A stretch of DNA of 57,431 nt from the NCBI RefSeq assembly GCF_937871615.1, contig NZ_CALMPA010000001.1:1-57431 (forward strand), read 5' to 3'. Of this stretch, positions 9,515-18,726 are shown one piece after another; position 1 is the first letter of the stretch, and each line of letters begins with the position of its first letter. Both the position numbers and the translations under genes were made by a program. Origin of the DNA: an uncultured Sphingomonas sp. Its GTDB lineage: Bacteria; Pseudomonadota; Alphaproteobacteria; Sphingomonadales; Sphingomonadaceae. The notes below the pieces were generated by a model that saw nothing but the letters and a program-made list of their open reading frames with translations, was not told the origin of the DNA and made no database searches.

Positions 9515-11464
9515 ATGGTCCGGCGAGGCGCCGCATTACTGGTCGCGATCCTCGCCGTGCCCCCCGCCGTGGCACAGCAACAGCCAACCGCGCCCGCGAC
9601 AACCGTGCGAGCGACAACGGCGCCGGACGAGATGCTCGATCCCAACGCCCCGCTCGCGCCGATGCCCGATATCGGCGTGGCCTGGCCCGATCTCGCCAAG
9701 GCCCCGGCGGAGCCCGATGCGGGGCAAGCCGGCGCCACCAGCGAAACCCGCTACGGCTATCGCATCGAGGGGCTGGACGCGGTGGCATCGCCGCTGTTGC
9801 GCCAGCGGTTCGCCGAACTTTCGGTGCTGGATCAGCATGATGGCGAGCCGGCCAATGCCGCGCAGCTCGATCGCCGCGCGCGCGAGGATGCCGAACTGCT
9901 CGTCACCCTGCTGCGCGCCGAGGGCTATTATGACGCGCGCGTCCAGACGAGCGTGGATGCGAGCGGCGGCAAGCCGATGGTGGTGCTCGCCGCCGAACCG
10001 GGGCAACTCTATCGCCTGAAAGCCGTGACGATCGACGGAGTCGCGGCGGCGGGGGACAAGGCGAAGGCGCTGACCGATGCGTTCGGGGTGAAGCCCGACG
10101 ATCCGGTAAACGCCGATGCGATCGTCGCCGGGCAGGCGCGGCTGACCGAACAGGCCGGCAAGCAGGGCTTTCCCTTCGCCACGATCGGCGAGCCGGAAGT
10201 GACGGTGGATCGCGCCGCGCGCACCGCGACGCTGGACCTTGCGGTCGATCCGGGCCGCGCGCGCAAATTCGGCCGCATCCGCGTCAACGCTGACAACCAT
10301 GTGTTCGACGCCAAACACGTGCAGGAAATCGCGCGGTTCGAGCCGGGCAAGCCATATTACGCCCCCAATCTGGAGGATCTGAAGCGCGCGCTGATCCAGA
10401 CCGGGCTGGTCTCCAGCGCCGAGGTGAAGCCCGTGCCGGGCGCGACGCCCGATACGGTGGACGTTGACGTAACGCTCCGGCCAGCGCCGCCGCGCACGAT
10501 CGCGGGCGAGCTTGGCTATGGCACCGGCGAAGGCGCGCGCGCCGAAGTGAACTGGACGCACCGCAACTTCTTCCCGCCGGAGGGCGCGATCATCCTGCGC
10601 GGGGTGCTCGGCACGCAGGAGCAGCTTGCCCAGATCACCTTCCGCCGCAACAATTTCGAAGGCCGCGATCGCGTGCTGACCGCGCAAGCCTCCGCCTCGC
10701 ATACCGAGCGGCTGGCCTATATCGCCGACACCTTCTCGCTCTCCGGCTCGCTTGAACGGCAGACCAACATCTTCTTCCAGAAGGCATGGGTGTGGTCGCT
10801 GGGCGGCGAACTGGTCAGTTCCGACGAGCGCGACGTGATCGCCGCCACCGGCCAGCCGCGCCGGCGGACCTATTATATCGCGGCCCTGCCCTTGAGCCTC
10901 ACCTATGACGGATCGAACGATCTGCTCAATCCGACAAAGGGCTTCCGGCTCGGCGGGCGGCTCAGCCCGGAACTGTCGCTGCTGGGGCAGGCGTTCGGTT
11001 ATGCCCGCACGCAGATCGACGCCAGCGCCTATACGCCGCTCAGCGACAGGATCGTGCTGGCCGGGCGCATCCGGCTCGGCACGATCCTTGGCGCGCCGCG
11101 TGACGCGATCGCGCCGTCGCGGCGCTTCTATGCCGGCGGCGGGGCATCGGTGCGCGGCTATGGCTATCAGGCGATCGGGCCGCGCGATCCCAACAACGAT
11201 CCGATCGGCGGGCGCAGCCTGACCGAATTCTCGATCGAGACGCGGGTGAAGCTCGGCAATTTCGGCGTGGTGCCGTTCCTTGACGCGGGCAATATCTATA
11301 CCTCGCCGCTGCCGCAATTCACCGCGCTGCGTTACGGCGCGGGGCTTGGGTTACGTTACTATTCCAATTTCGGGCCGATCCGCCTCGATATCGGCACGCC
11401 GCTCAATCCGCAGAAGGGCGATTCGCGCATCGCCGTCTATGTCTCGCTGGGGCAGGCGTTTTGA
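9515..11464 (+). CDS. tamA: Outer-membrane assembly factor TamA (BamA/Omp85 family)
   Basis: A 649-residue Omp85 protein of the translocation and assembly module. The signal peptide is MVRRGAALLVAILAVPPAVAQ, followed by a Pro/Thr-rich linker. POTRA-like domains cover roughly residues 70-330. The C-terminal 16-strand barrel (bacterial surface antigen domain) carries the diagnostic loop-6 region RRFYAGGGASVRGYGYQ and ends in aromatic F. The ATG at 9515 is chosen over the TTG at 9479 because the signal peptide begins there. Its stop overlaps the tamB start, so the two are coupled and act together across the envelope. Confidence 0.93.
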   Translation: MVRRGAALLVAILAVPPAVAQQQPTAPATTVRATTAPDEMLDPNAPLAPMPDIGVAWPDLAKAPAEPDAGQAGATSETRYGYRIEGLDAVASPLLRQRFAELSVLDQHDGEPANAAQLDRRAREDAELLVTLLRAEGYYDARVQTSVDASGGKPMVVLAAEPGQLYRLKAVTIDGVAAAGDKAKALTDAFGVKPDDPVNADAIVAGQARLTEQAGKQGFPFATIGEPEVTVDRAARTATLDLAVDPGRARKFGRIRVNADNHVFDAKHVQEIARFEPGKPYYAPNLEDLKRALIQTGLVSSAEVKPVPGATPDTVDVDVTLRPAPPRTIAGELGYGTGEGARAEVNWTHRNFFPPEGAIILRGVLGTQEQLAQITFRRNNFEGRDRVLTAQASASHTERLAYIADTFSLSGSLERQTNIFFQKAWVWSLGGELVSSDERDVIAATGQPRRRTYYIAALPLSLTYDGSNDLLNPTKGFRLGGRLSPELSLLGQAFGYARTQIDASAYTPLSDRIVLAGRIRLGTILGAPRDAIAPSRRFYAGGGASVRGYGYQAIGPRDPNNDPIGGRSLTEFSIETRVKLGNFGVVPFLDAGNIYTSPLPQFTALRYGAGLGLRYYSNFGPIRLDIGTPLNPQKGDSRIAVYVSLGQAF

Positions 11465-14400
11465 GGCGCGCGGCCAGATGGATCGCGGGGCTGGCGACGG
11501 CGGCGCTCGCGATCCTCGGCGCGGCGGTGCTGATCGTCGATACCGATGTCGGCCATCGCTGGGTGGCGGATCGCATCGCGGCGGCGCGCACGCCAAGCGG
11601 GCTGCGCTTCACGATCGGGCGGATCGACGGATCGCTTTACGGGCGCGCGGTGCTGCGCGACGTGCGCGTCTATGATCTAGACGGGCTGGTGCTCGCCGCG
11701 CCCGTCGCGCGGCTGGACTGGGCGCCGTTCCGCTGGCTTGCCAACCGGCTCGACATAAATTCGCTCGACGTGCCGGTGGCGACCTTCGCCAAATGGCCGC
11801 GCACCCGGCCAGCCGCGAAACAAGGGCCGTTGCTGCCCGATTTCGATATCCATATCGGGCGGCTCGCGGTCGATCGGCTGATCGTCGCCAAAAGCATCAC
11901 CGGGGTGGCGCGTTACGGCCGCATCCGCGGGCGCGCGGACATTCGCGCGGGCCGCGCACTGGTCGATCTCGCGGCGGTGGTGGAAGGAAGCGACGCGCTG
12001 CGGCTGAAGATCGACGCGGAGCCGGCGCGCGACAAATTCGATATCGCCGCGCACGCCAGCGGGGCGAAGAACGGCGTGCTCGCGCGGCTCACCGGGATCG
12101 GAAAGCCATTACGGCTGGCGGTCGATGGCGCAGGAAGCTGGGCGCGGTGGGACGGGCGCGCGCGTGCCATCGCCGGGGGCGGACGGGTGATCGACCTTAC
12201 GCTCGGCAACCGGGCGGGCGATTACACGCTGAGCGGCGATCTCGTCCCCCCGCTCGTCACGGGCGGCAAGATCCAGCGGCTCACCGGCCCGCGCATCACG
12301 GTGAACGGCGGCGCGACGCTCGCCAGGCGGCGGCTGGCGGGCAATCTCGCGCTGCGCTCCGCCGCGCTGGCGGTGGATACCAGCGGGACGATCGACCTCG
12401 GCGCGAACGCGTTCCGCAACGTCCGCATCCGCGCGCGGCTGCTCCGCCCCGCTGCCCTGTTCCCGAACATGACCGGGCGCGACGTGGAGTTGCGCGCCGT
12501 GCTCGACGGCGCCTTCGCCACCGCCGGCTTCGATTACCGGCTGACCGCCACCCGCTTCGCGTTCGACGATACCGGGTTCGAGCAGGCCCGCGCGGCGGGC
12601 AAGGGGCGGCTTTCGAAAGCACCGATCAGCGTGCCGGTGCGCTTCACCGCCGCGCGGGTGACCGGGGTGGGCGATGTCGCGGGCGGCATCCTGCGCAATC
12701 TTTCGGTGGACGGCGTGCTGCGCGTTACCAGCCGGATCGTCACCGGCGATGATCTGCGCGTGAAATCGGACAAGCTCACCGGGCGGATCAACCTGCTGCT
12801 CGATCTGGCGAGCGGGCAATATCAGGTGGGCGTAAACGGCGCGCTCGGCCGCTATCTGATCCCCGGCCTTGGCGTGGTGGACCTCACCTCCACGCTGCGC
12901 GTCGTGCCGGGGCCGGGCGGGCATGGCACCCGCGTGATCGGGCATGGCGAGGCGCGGATGGTGCGGCTCGACAACGCCTTCTTCCGCAGCCTCGCGGGCG
13001 GTCTGCCGCGCATCGCCACCGCGCTGGAGCGGACGCCCGACGGGGTGCTGCACTTCACCAACCTTGTGCTGACCGCGCCCGCGCTGCGCCTTGCCGGCAC
13101 GGGGCTGCGCCGCCGCGACGGGACATTCCATTTCGAAGGGCGCGGCACGCAGGCGAGCTACGGCCCCCTCACCCTGAGGCTCGACGGCCAGATCGACCAT
13201 CCGACGATCGACCTGCTGCTCGCCGCCCCCAATGCGGCGATGGGGCTGTCACAGGTGCGCGCGCATCTCGATCCCACGCCGCGCGGCTTCGCCTTCACCG
13301 CCGCCGGCGGTTCGCGCGTCGGCCCGTTCGAGGCGGCGGGCGAGATATTGCTGCCGCCGCGCGGCACGGGACAGATCGCCTTCGCGCGGATCGACGCCAG
13401 CGGCACCCGCGCGACCGGCACGCTCGATATCGTGCCCGGCGGCTTCACCGGCGCGCTGGCGCTTTCCGGCGGCGGGCTTTCGGGCGAGCTGCTGTTCCGC
13501 CCGGTGGGCGAGGTGCAGCGCGTCGAGGCGCATATCGACGCGCGCCGCGCCCGGATCGGCGGCAGCGCGACGGTGGCGCGCGCGCATCTCGATCTGGTCG
13601 CGCTGCTCGATCCGGCGGGCGCGTCGATCGAAGCGAGCGCCAGCGGCGGCGGGCTGCGGCGCGGCAAGCTTTCGATCGGGCGGTTTTCCGGCAGCGCGAA
13701 GCTGCGCGGTGGCGTGGGCGAGATTCGCGCGCAGATCGCCGCCCAGCGCGGGCGCGCCTTCGATATCCGGAGCGTGATCGCCGTTGCACCCGACAGCTAT
13801 CGCGTCACCGCTGAAGGGACGGTCGATCGCCGCGCCCTGAAGCTGGTGGAGCCGGCGGTGGTGACGCGCGATGGCGATGGCTGGCACCTCGCACCAGCGC
13901 GGCTGACCTTCGCGGGCGGCGAGGCGACGCTATCGGGCCGGTTCGCCGACAATTCGACCACGCTCGAAGCGACGCTGGCGCGGATGCCGCTGTCGTTGCT
14001 CGATATCGGTTATCCGGGGCTGGCGCTGGGCGGCAGTGCTTCGGGCAATATCAGCTATGCGATGCGCGACGGCGCGGCACCGACGGGCCGCATCGACATG
14101 ACGGTGCGCGGGCTGACCCGTTCGGGGCTGTTCGCCTCCTCCGCGCCGATCGACATCGGCATCGCGGGCGTGCTTTCCGCCGATCGCGCCGGGGTGCGCG
14201 CGGTGATGGCATCGGGCGGGCAGACGATCGGGCGGGCGCAGGCGCAGCTCTCCCCGCTCGGGCAAGGCGATATCGCCGAGCGGCTGATGGGCGCCGGCCT
14301 CACCGCGCAACTGCGCTATAACGGCCCGGCGGACACCTTGTGGCGGCTGAGCGGGCTGGAGATGCTGGCGATTTCCGGGCCGGTGGCGATCGGCGCGGAC

Positions 14401-15579
14401 GTGACGGGGCGGGTTTCCGATCCCTCGATCCGTGGCATGTTGCGCGCGAACGGCGCCCGGATCGAAAGCGCCACCACCGGCACATTGCTGACCAACGTTG
14501 AGGCGGCGGGCACGTTTCAGGGGTCGCGGCTCCAGATCCGGCAATTCGCCGCCGATGCGGGAAAAGGCGGGCGCGTCACCGGCACGGGGCAGTTCGATTT
14601 CTCCGCCGAGGCGGGGATCGGGCTGGACCTGTCGCTAGACGCCGCCCGCGCCGTGCTCATCAATCGCGACGATATCGGCGCGACCGTCACCGGGCCGCTG
14701 CGCATCCGCTCCAGCGGCGCGGGCGGGGTGGTTTCCGGCGAGGTGACGCTCGATCGCAGCCGCTATCGGCTGGGGCAGGCGAGCGCCGCCACCGCCGTGC
14801 CGCAACTCAAGGTGCATGAGATCAACCTGCCCGGCGGCGGCGAGGAGGAGGAGGCGCGCGCCACGCCATGGCGGCTCGATATCCACGCCCGCGCGCCGAA
14901 TCAGCTGATGGTCAGCGGGCTTGGCCTGTCGAGCGAATGGTCGGCGGACCTGAAGATCGCGGGCACGCCGGATAATCCCGCGATCACGGGCCGCGCCGAT
15001 CTGGTGCGCGGCAATTACGAGTTCGCGGGCCGCGAATTCCAGCTTTCGCGCGGGGTGATCCGCTTCGCGGGCGAGGTGCCCGCCAACCCCGCGCTCGATA
15101 TCGAGGCGAATGCGGATTCGACCGGGCTGAACGCCGCGATCCGCGTCACCGGGGTGGCGCAAAAGCCGGAGATCGCCTTCACCAGCACGCCCGCCCTGCC
15201 GCAGGACGAATTGCTCTCGCGATTGCTGTTCGGCACCTCGATCACCAATCTTTCCGCCCCCGAGGCGTTGCAACTCGCAGCGGCGGTGGCGGCGCTGAAG
15301 GACGGCAGCGGCGGACTGAACCCGATCAACGCGGTGCGCCGCGCCGCCGGGCTCGATCGGCTGCGCATCCTGCCGGCGGACGTGCAGACCGGCCAGCAGA
15401 CCGCGATCGCGGCGGGCAAATATGTGACCCGCAAACTCTATGCGGAGATCATCACCGACGGGCAGGGCTATTCCGCGACGCGGATCGAATATCAGGTGAC
15501 GCGCTGGCTATCGCTCTTGTCGAGCATATCCACCCTTGGGCGGCAGAGCGCCAACGTGCGGGTGTCGAAGGATTATTGA
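11461..15579 (+). CDS. tamB: Translocation/assembly module subunit TamB (AsmA-like, DUF490)
   Basis: A 1372-residue inner-membrane-anchored periplasmic bridge protein, partner of TamA. In characterised bacteria this family moves phospholipids to, and helps insert proteins in, the outer membrane. It has one N-terminal membrane segment (WIAGLATAALAILGAAVLIV), then a long beta-rich AsmA/TamB repeat body. The C-terminal DUF490 domain includes ITGRADLVRGNYEFAGREF, RGVIRFAGEVPANPALDIEA and QDELLSRLLFGTS. It starts at TTG 11461 in a TTGA overlap with the tamA stop; no nearby in-frame ATG exists. It is followed by a strong bidirectional hairpin. Confidence 0.93.
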   Translation: MRRAARWIAGLATAALAILGAAVLIVDTDVGHRWVADRIAAARTPSGLRFTIGRIDGSLYGRAVLRDVRVYDLDGLVLAAPVARLDWAPFRWLANRLDINSLDVPVATFAKWPRTRPAAKQGPLLPDFDIHIGRLAVDRLIVAKSITGVARYGRIRGRADIRAGRALVDLAAVVEGSDALRLKIDAEPARDKFDIAAHASGAKNGVLARLTGIGKPLRLAVDGAGSWARWDGRARAIAGGGRVIDLTLGNRAGDYTLSGDLVPPLVTGGKIQRLTGPRITVNGGATLARRRLAGNLALRSAALAVDTSGTIDLGANAFRNVRIRARLLRPAALFPNMTGRDVELRAVLDGAFATAGFDYRLTATRFAFDDTGFEQARAAGKGRLSKAPISVPVRFTAARVTGVGDVAGGILRNLSVDGVLRVTSRIVTGDDLRVKSDKLTGRINLLLDLASGQYQVGVNGALGRYLIPGLGVVDLTSTLRVVPGPGGHGTRVIGHGEARMVRLDNAFFRSLAGGLPRIATALERTPDGVLHFTNLVLTAPALRLAGTGLRRRDGTFHFEGRGTQASYGPLTLRLDGQIDHPTIDLLLAAPNAAMGLSQVRAHLDPTPRGFAFTAAGGSRVGPFEAAGEILLPPRGTGQIAFARIDASGTRATGTLDIVPGGFTGALALSGGGLSGELLFRPVGEVQRVEAHIDARRARIGGSATVARAHLDLVALLDPAGASIEASASGGGLRRGKLSIGRFSGSAKLRGGVGEIRAQIAAQRGRAFDIRSVIAVAPDSYRVTAEGTVDRRALKLVEPAVVTRDGDGWHLAPARLTFAGGEATLSGRFADNSTTLEATLARMPLSLLDIGYPGLALGGSASGNISYAMRDGAAPTGRIDMTVRGLTRSGLFASSAPIDIGIAGVLSADRAGVRAVMASGGQTIGRAQAQLSPLGQGDIAERLMGAGLTAQLRYNGPADTLWRLSGLEMLAISGPVAIGADVTGRVSDPSIRGMLRANGARIESATTGTLLTNVEAAGTFQGSRLQIRQFAADAGKGGRVTGTGQFDFSAEAGIGLDLSLDAARAVLINRDDIGATVTGPLRIRSSGAGGVVSGEVTLDRSRYRLGQASAATAVPQLKVHEINLPGGGEEEEARATPWRLDIHARAPNQLMVSGLGLSSEWSADLKIAGTPDNPAITGRADLVRGNYEFAGREFQLSRGVIRFAGEVPANPALDIEANADSTGLNAAIRVTGVAQKPEIAFTSTPALPQDELLSRLLFGTSITNLSAPEALQLAAAVAALKDGSGGLNPINAVRRAAGLDRLRILPADVQTGQQTAIAAGKYVTRKLYAEIITDGQGYSATRIEYQVTRWLSLLSSISTLGRQSANVRVSKDY

Positions 15580-15586
15580 GAGAAGG

Positions 15587-15618
15587 CGGCACGGGCGCGA
15601 TTTGCCGCGCCCGTGCCG
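15587..15618. terminator. Bidirectional terminator between tamB and the EthD gene
   Basis: CGGCACGGGCGCG (15587-15599) pairs perfectly with CGCGCCCGTGCCG (15606-15618) around a 6-base loop. It lies between convergent genes, and TT follows on the plus side. Confidence 0.75.
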
Positions 15619-15636
15619 TTCGTCAACGCGCCCGCG

Positions 15637-15936
15637 TCAGCCGAGCTTTCGACCGATCATCACCTGCGGCACGATATCGGTGAAATTGGCGATATCCGCC
15701 TGAAGCTCGCCACGGCGCGGGTTGGCCATCGCCGCGCCGAGCGCTTCCGGCGAGGCGAAATGAAATTGCGCGATCAGCGCGAAGGGCGGCGGCGCATCGC
15801 CCATCGGCACCCCCTCGACCAGCTCGACGCGATCCGGGCTCCAGATTTCCGCCGCGAGTTTGGCATGGTGATCGCGATAATATGCGCTGTCGAAACGCGC
15901 GCCTTCGCGATTGGGATAGATAACCGAAACGATCAT
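15637..15936 (-). CDS. EthD-family small protein
   Basis: A 99-residue dimeric alpha-beta barrel protein. The start MIVSVIYPNREGARFDSAYYRDHH has the F-x-x-x-Y-Y-x-x-H-H pattern of EthD-type proteins, and the domain continues through FALIAQFHFASPEALGAAM. Members accompany catabolic oxidases, but no reaction is proven. Start ATG 15936 has GGAGAG upstream. It is downstream of the aldehyde dehydrogenase on the same strand, but an apparent terminator lies between them, so coexpression may be partial. Confidence 0.85.
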   Translation of the reverse strand: MIVSVIYPNREGARFDSAYYRDHHAKLAAEIWSPDRVELVEGVPMGDAPPPFALIAQFHFASPEALGAAMANPRRGELQADIANFTDIVPQVMIGRKLG

Positions 15937-15957
15937 TCGATGCTCTCCATTAGGGGC

Positions 15958-15991
15958 AAAAAGAAGGGCGCCACCAATCGAAGCGACGCCC
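15958..15991 (-). terminator. Minus-strand terminator after the aldehyde dehydrogenase gene
   Basis: Read on the minus strand, GGGCGTCGC (15991-15983) pairs with GTGGCGCCC (15974-15966) with two G-U pairs and an 8-base loop. The T-rich run TTCTTTTT follows at 15965-15958. It should limit read-through into the EthD gene. Confidence 0.75.
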
Positions 15992-16007
15992 CAGGGGAGG
16001 ATAAGGT

Positions 16008-17432
16008 TCAGGCGGGCTCGCCGACGATCGTTTTCACTTCCATGAAATCGGTGAGGCCGTATTTGCCGCCCTCGCGCCCGTTGCCCGATTGCTTGTAGCC
16101 GCCGAACGCGGTGCCCGGCGTCGGCCCCCAGGAATTGATCGTCACCAGGCCGGCGCGCAGCTTGCCCGCGATCTTGGCCGCCTCCGCCGGATCGCCCGAG
16201 ATCGTGGCGGACAGGCCATATTCGGTGTCGTTCGCCATCTCCACCGCCTGATCGCGATCGTCATAGGTGGTGATCGTCGCGACGGGGCCGAAGGTTTCCT
16301 CGCGATAGATGCGCATTTCCGGCGTCACGTCCGCCAGCACGGTGGGCTTGACGAAATAGCCCGCGTTGCGCCCGTCGGGCCGCCCGGTGCCGCCGGTGAC
16401 GAGCCGCGCGCCTTCATCGAGCGCGGACTGGATCAGCGCCTGGATTTTCTCGAACTGCGCCTTGTTGACGACCGGGCCGATATGCGCGCCCTGATCCTCC
16501 GGATTGCCGACCTGCGTGGCATCCATCATCGCCTTCACCACCTCGGTCGCGGCGGCGGCCTGGCTCTTGTGGACGAGCAGGCGCGTGGGCGCGATGCAGC
16601 TTTGCCCGGTGTTGGCGATCACCCCGGCGAGCGTCGGGGGCAACACCTCCTCCAGCTTCGCGCCTTCGAGCACGAGGTTCGGCGCCTTGCCGCCCAGTTC
16701 CTGATGGACGCGCTTCACCGTCGCGGCGGCGGCGGTGGCGACCGCCACGCCCGCGCGGGTCGATCCGGTGAAGCTCACCATATCGACGCCCTTATGCGCC
16801 GACAGCGCCGCGCCGACGCCCGGCCCATCGCCGTTGACGAGATTGAACACGCCCGCCGGCACGCCCGCTTCATGCAGGATTTCGGCGAAGATCATCGCGT
16901 TGGTCGGCGCTTCCTCCGATGGCTTCAGGATCATGGTGTTGCCGGCGGCAAGCGCGGGCGCGACCTTGGCGCAAATCTGGTTGAGCGGCCAGTTCCACGG
17001 CGTAATCATCGCGACGACGCCAACCGGCTCATGCACCACGCGCGATCCGCCGACCTGTTCGGAGAACTGGAATTCGCGCAGCGCGGCGAGCGTGCCGATG
17101 AAATGCCCGAGCCCAGCGGGCGCCTGTGCCATGCTGGCGAACGAGATCGGCGCGCCCATTTCGCGGCTGGTGGCGGCGGCGAGATCGGGGATGCGCGCCT
17201 TGTAGCCCGCGATGATCCGTTCGAGGATCGCGGCGCGCTCCTCCACGCTGGTCTGCGACCAGGTGGTGAAAGCCTTGCGCGCGGCGGCGACCGCCTTGTC
17301 CGCATCGGCGGCGGTGCCGAGCGTGATTTCGGTGCAGGGCTGTTCGGTCGCGGGGTCGATCACCTCATGGCGTTTGCCGCCATCGCTCTCCACCCATGCA
17401 CCGTCGATATAGTGTTTCAGGTAGCTTTGCAT
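16008..17432 (-). CDS. NAD(P)-dependent aldehyde dehydrogenase
   Basis: A 474-residue aldehyde dehydrogenase oxidising an aldehyde to its acid. The usual signatures are present: cofactor site PWNWPLNQICAKVAPALAAGN, FTGSTRAGV, catalytic Glu in HQELGGKAPNLV, nucleophile Cys in NTGQSCIAPTRL, the TYREETFGP-like element IYREETFGPV, and the C-terminal GFGGYKQSG-like FGGYKQSGNGREGG. The ATG at 17432 has GGAGAG about 8 bases away; the GTG at 17447 lies upstream of that site. It is divergent from the beta-helix gene at 17628. The substrate is unknown; a role with the nearby alcohol oxidoreductase is an inference. Confidence 0.93.
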   Translation of the reverse strand: MQSYLKHYIDGAWVESDGGKRHEVIDPATEQPCTEITLGTAADADKAVAAARKAFTTWSQTSVEERAAILERIIAGYKARIPDLAAATSREMGAPISFASMAQAPAGLGHFIGTLAALREFQFSEQVGGSRVVHEPVGVVAMITPWNWPLNQICAKVAPALAAGNTMILKPSEEAPTNAMIFAEILHEAGVPAGVFNLVNGDGPGVGAALSAHKGVDMVSFTGSTRAGVAVATAAAATVKRVHQELGGKAPNLVLEGAKLEEVLPPTLAGVIANTGQSCIAPTRLLVHKSQAAAATEVVKAMMDATQVGNPEDQGAHIGPVVNKAQFEKIQALIQSALDEGARLVTGGTGRPDGRNAGYFVKPTVLADVTPEMRIYREETFGPVATITTYDDRDQAVEMANDTEYGLSATISGDPAEAAKIAGKLRAGLVTINSWGPTPGTAFGGYKQSGNGREGGKYGLTDFMEVKTIVGEPA

Positions 17433-17627
17433 CGCAAGACTCTCCACTGGCGTTTTTGGGGTTTGGGTATGGTCATGCGACCTTGCGGATTAGGTTGCAA
17501 CAGGAAACGCGACGCCCGCAAACCGTGCCACGACGGGACGCGCGGCACGCCAACCCGCGAAAGCCCCTTTGCTCTTGCGGCATACCGCGCCCAGGAAAGA
17601 GCGGTACGACGAAAGGAATCCTAAGCG

Positions 17628-18575
17628 ATGCGCCGTCTGGCAATCATTGCCGCCCTTCCGCTCGCCGCGCCGGCAGCAAGCGCCCCTGCCCCTGCTCACG
17701 CCCCCGCCCCGTTCACGATCGCCGAATCGGGCGAAGGCTTCGCGCATCTTCAGGACGCGCTGATGGCGCGGCGCGGGCGGGATTTCACCGTGCTGATCGC
17801 GCCGGGCGTCTATCGCGAATGCGCGATCCAGCAGGCGGGCCGCGTCACCTTCAAGGCCGCCGAGCCGGGCACCGCGATCTTCGAGGGCGCGTGCGAGGGC
17901 AAGGCGGCGCTGGTGCTGCGCGGCAAGGGATCGACGATCGACGGCCTCGTCTTCCGCAACATCCGCGTGCCCGACGGCAATGGCGCCGGCATCCGCATCG
18001 AGATCGGCGACCTGACGGTGCGCAACGCGATGTTTCTCGACAGCCAGGAGGGCATCCTCGGCGCGACCGGCGACGCGACCCGCATCCTCATAGACCATTC
18101 GACCTTCTCCGGCCTTGGCCAGTGCGACGAGACGCCCGATTGCGCGCATTCGGTTTATCTCGCCAATACGGGCGAGATCACGGTGACCAATTCGCGGTTC
18201 GAGCGCGGGCGCGGCGGGCATTACGTGAAGCTGCGCAGCCCCCATGTGCGGATCGACGACAACAGCTTCGACGACAGCGCGGGGCGCAAGACCAATTACG
18301 CGATCGACCTGCCCGAAGGCGGCACCGGGGAAATCCTGCGCAACACCTTCGTGCAAGGGCCGAACAAGGAAAACTGGACCGGCTTCATCGTCATCTCCGC
18401 CGAGGCGCGCAAATATTCCGCCGCCGGGCTGCGGGTGGACGGCAATGCCGCCACCCTCGCACCGGGGCAGAGCAAGAGCCCCGCGTTCGTCGCCAATGTC
18501 AGCGGCGAGCGGCTGGCGCTGGGCGCCAACCGGCTCGGGCCGGGGGTGCGCGCCTATGAGGAGCGGCGGCCCTGA
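17628..18575 (+). CDS. Secreted right-handed parallel beta-helix protein
   Basis: A 315-residue protein with a signal peptide (MRRLAIIAALPLAAPAASA) and an extracytoplasmic beta-helix: repeated short turns such as VTFKAAEPGTAIFEG, STIDGLVFRNIRV, LTVRNAMFLDSQEGIL and ITVTNSRFERG. This fold occurs in polysaccharide lyases and surface-binding proteins. No lyase active-site motif is obvious, so enzymatic activity is uncertain. Start ATG 17628 has AAAGGAATCC upstream. It stands alone, followed by a GC-rich repeat pair. Confidence 0.82.
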   Translation: MRRLAIIAALPLAAPAASAPAPAHAPAPFTIAESGEGFAHLQDALMARRGRDFTVLIAPGVYRECAIQQAGRVTFKAAEPGTAIFEGACEGKAALVLRGKGSTIDGLVFRNIRVPDGNGAGIRIEIGDLTVRNAMFLDSQEGILGATGDATRILIDHSTFSGLGQCDETPDCAHSVYLANTGEITVTNSRFERGRGGHYVKLRSPHVRIDDNSFDDSAGRKTNYAIDLPEGGTGEILRNTFVQGPNKENWTGFIVISAEARKYSAAGLRVDGNAATLAPGQSKSPAFVANVSGERLALGANRLGPGVRAYEERRP

Positions 18576-18585
18576 ACGCAGGCAT

Positions 18586-18670
18586 CCCCCCTTCAGAGGG
18601 AGGGGTTAGTGGCGGCGCGTTGACCCCGCTGATCCGGTCCGAGGCTTCCCCCTCCCCTGAAGGGGAGGGG
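18586..18670. repeat. Inverted pair of GC-rich intergenic repeat hairpins
   Basis: A short element at 18586-18605 (core CCCCTTCAGAGGGAGGGG) is repeated in inverted orientation at 18649-18670, where CCCCTCCCC (18649-18657) pairs exactly with GGGGAGGGG (18662-18670) over a TGAA loop. Similar GC-rich elements occur at 46776-46922. The second hairpin may also terminate transcription between the two convergent genes here. Confidence 0.7.
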
Positions 18671-18726
18671 CTTTAGGCGCGGCAACCTCGCTCAATGCGG
18701 GCTGATTGCCCCGATCCCTTGGGGCT

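Noticed and set aside
9536-11317. A 593-codon minus-strand frame antisense to tamA
   Set aside because: Same composition-driven shadow; no ribosome site or recognisable domain.
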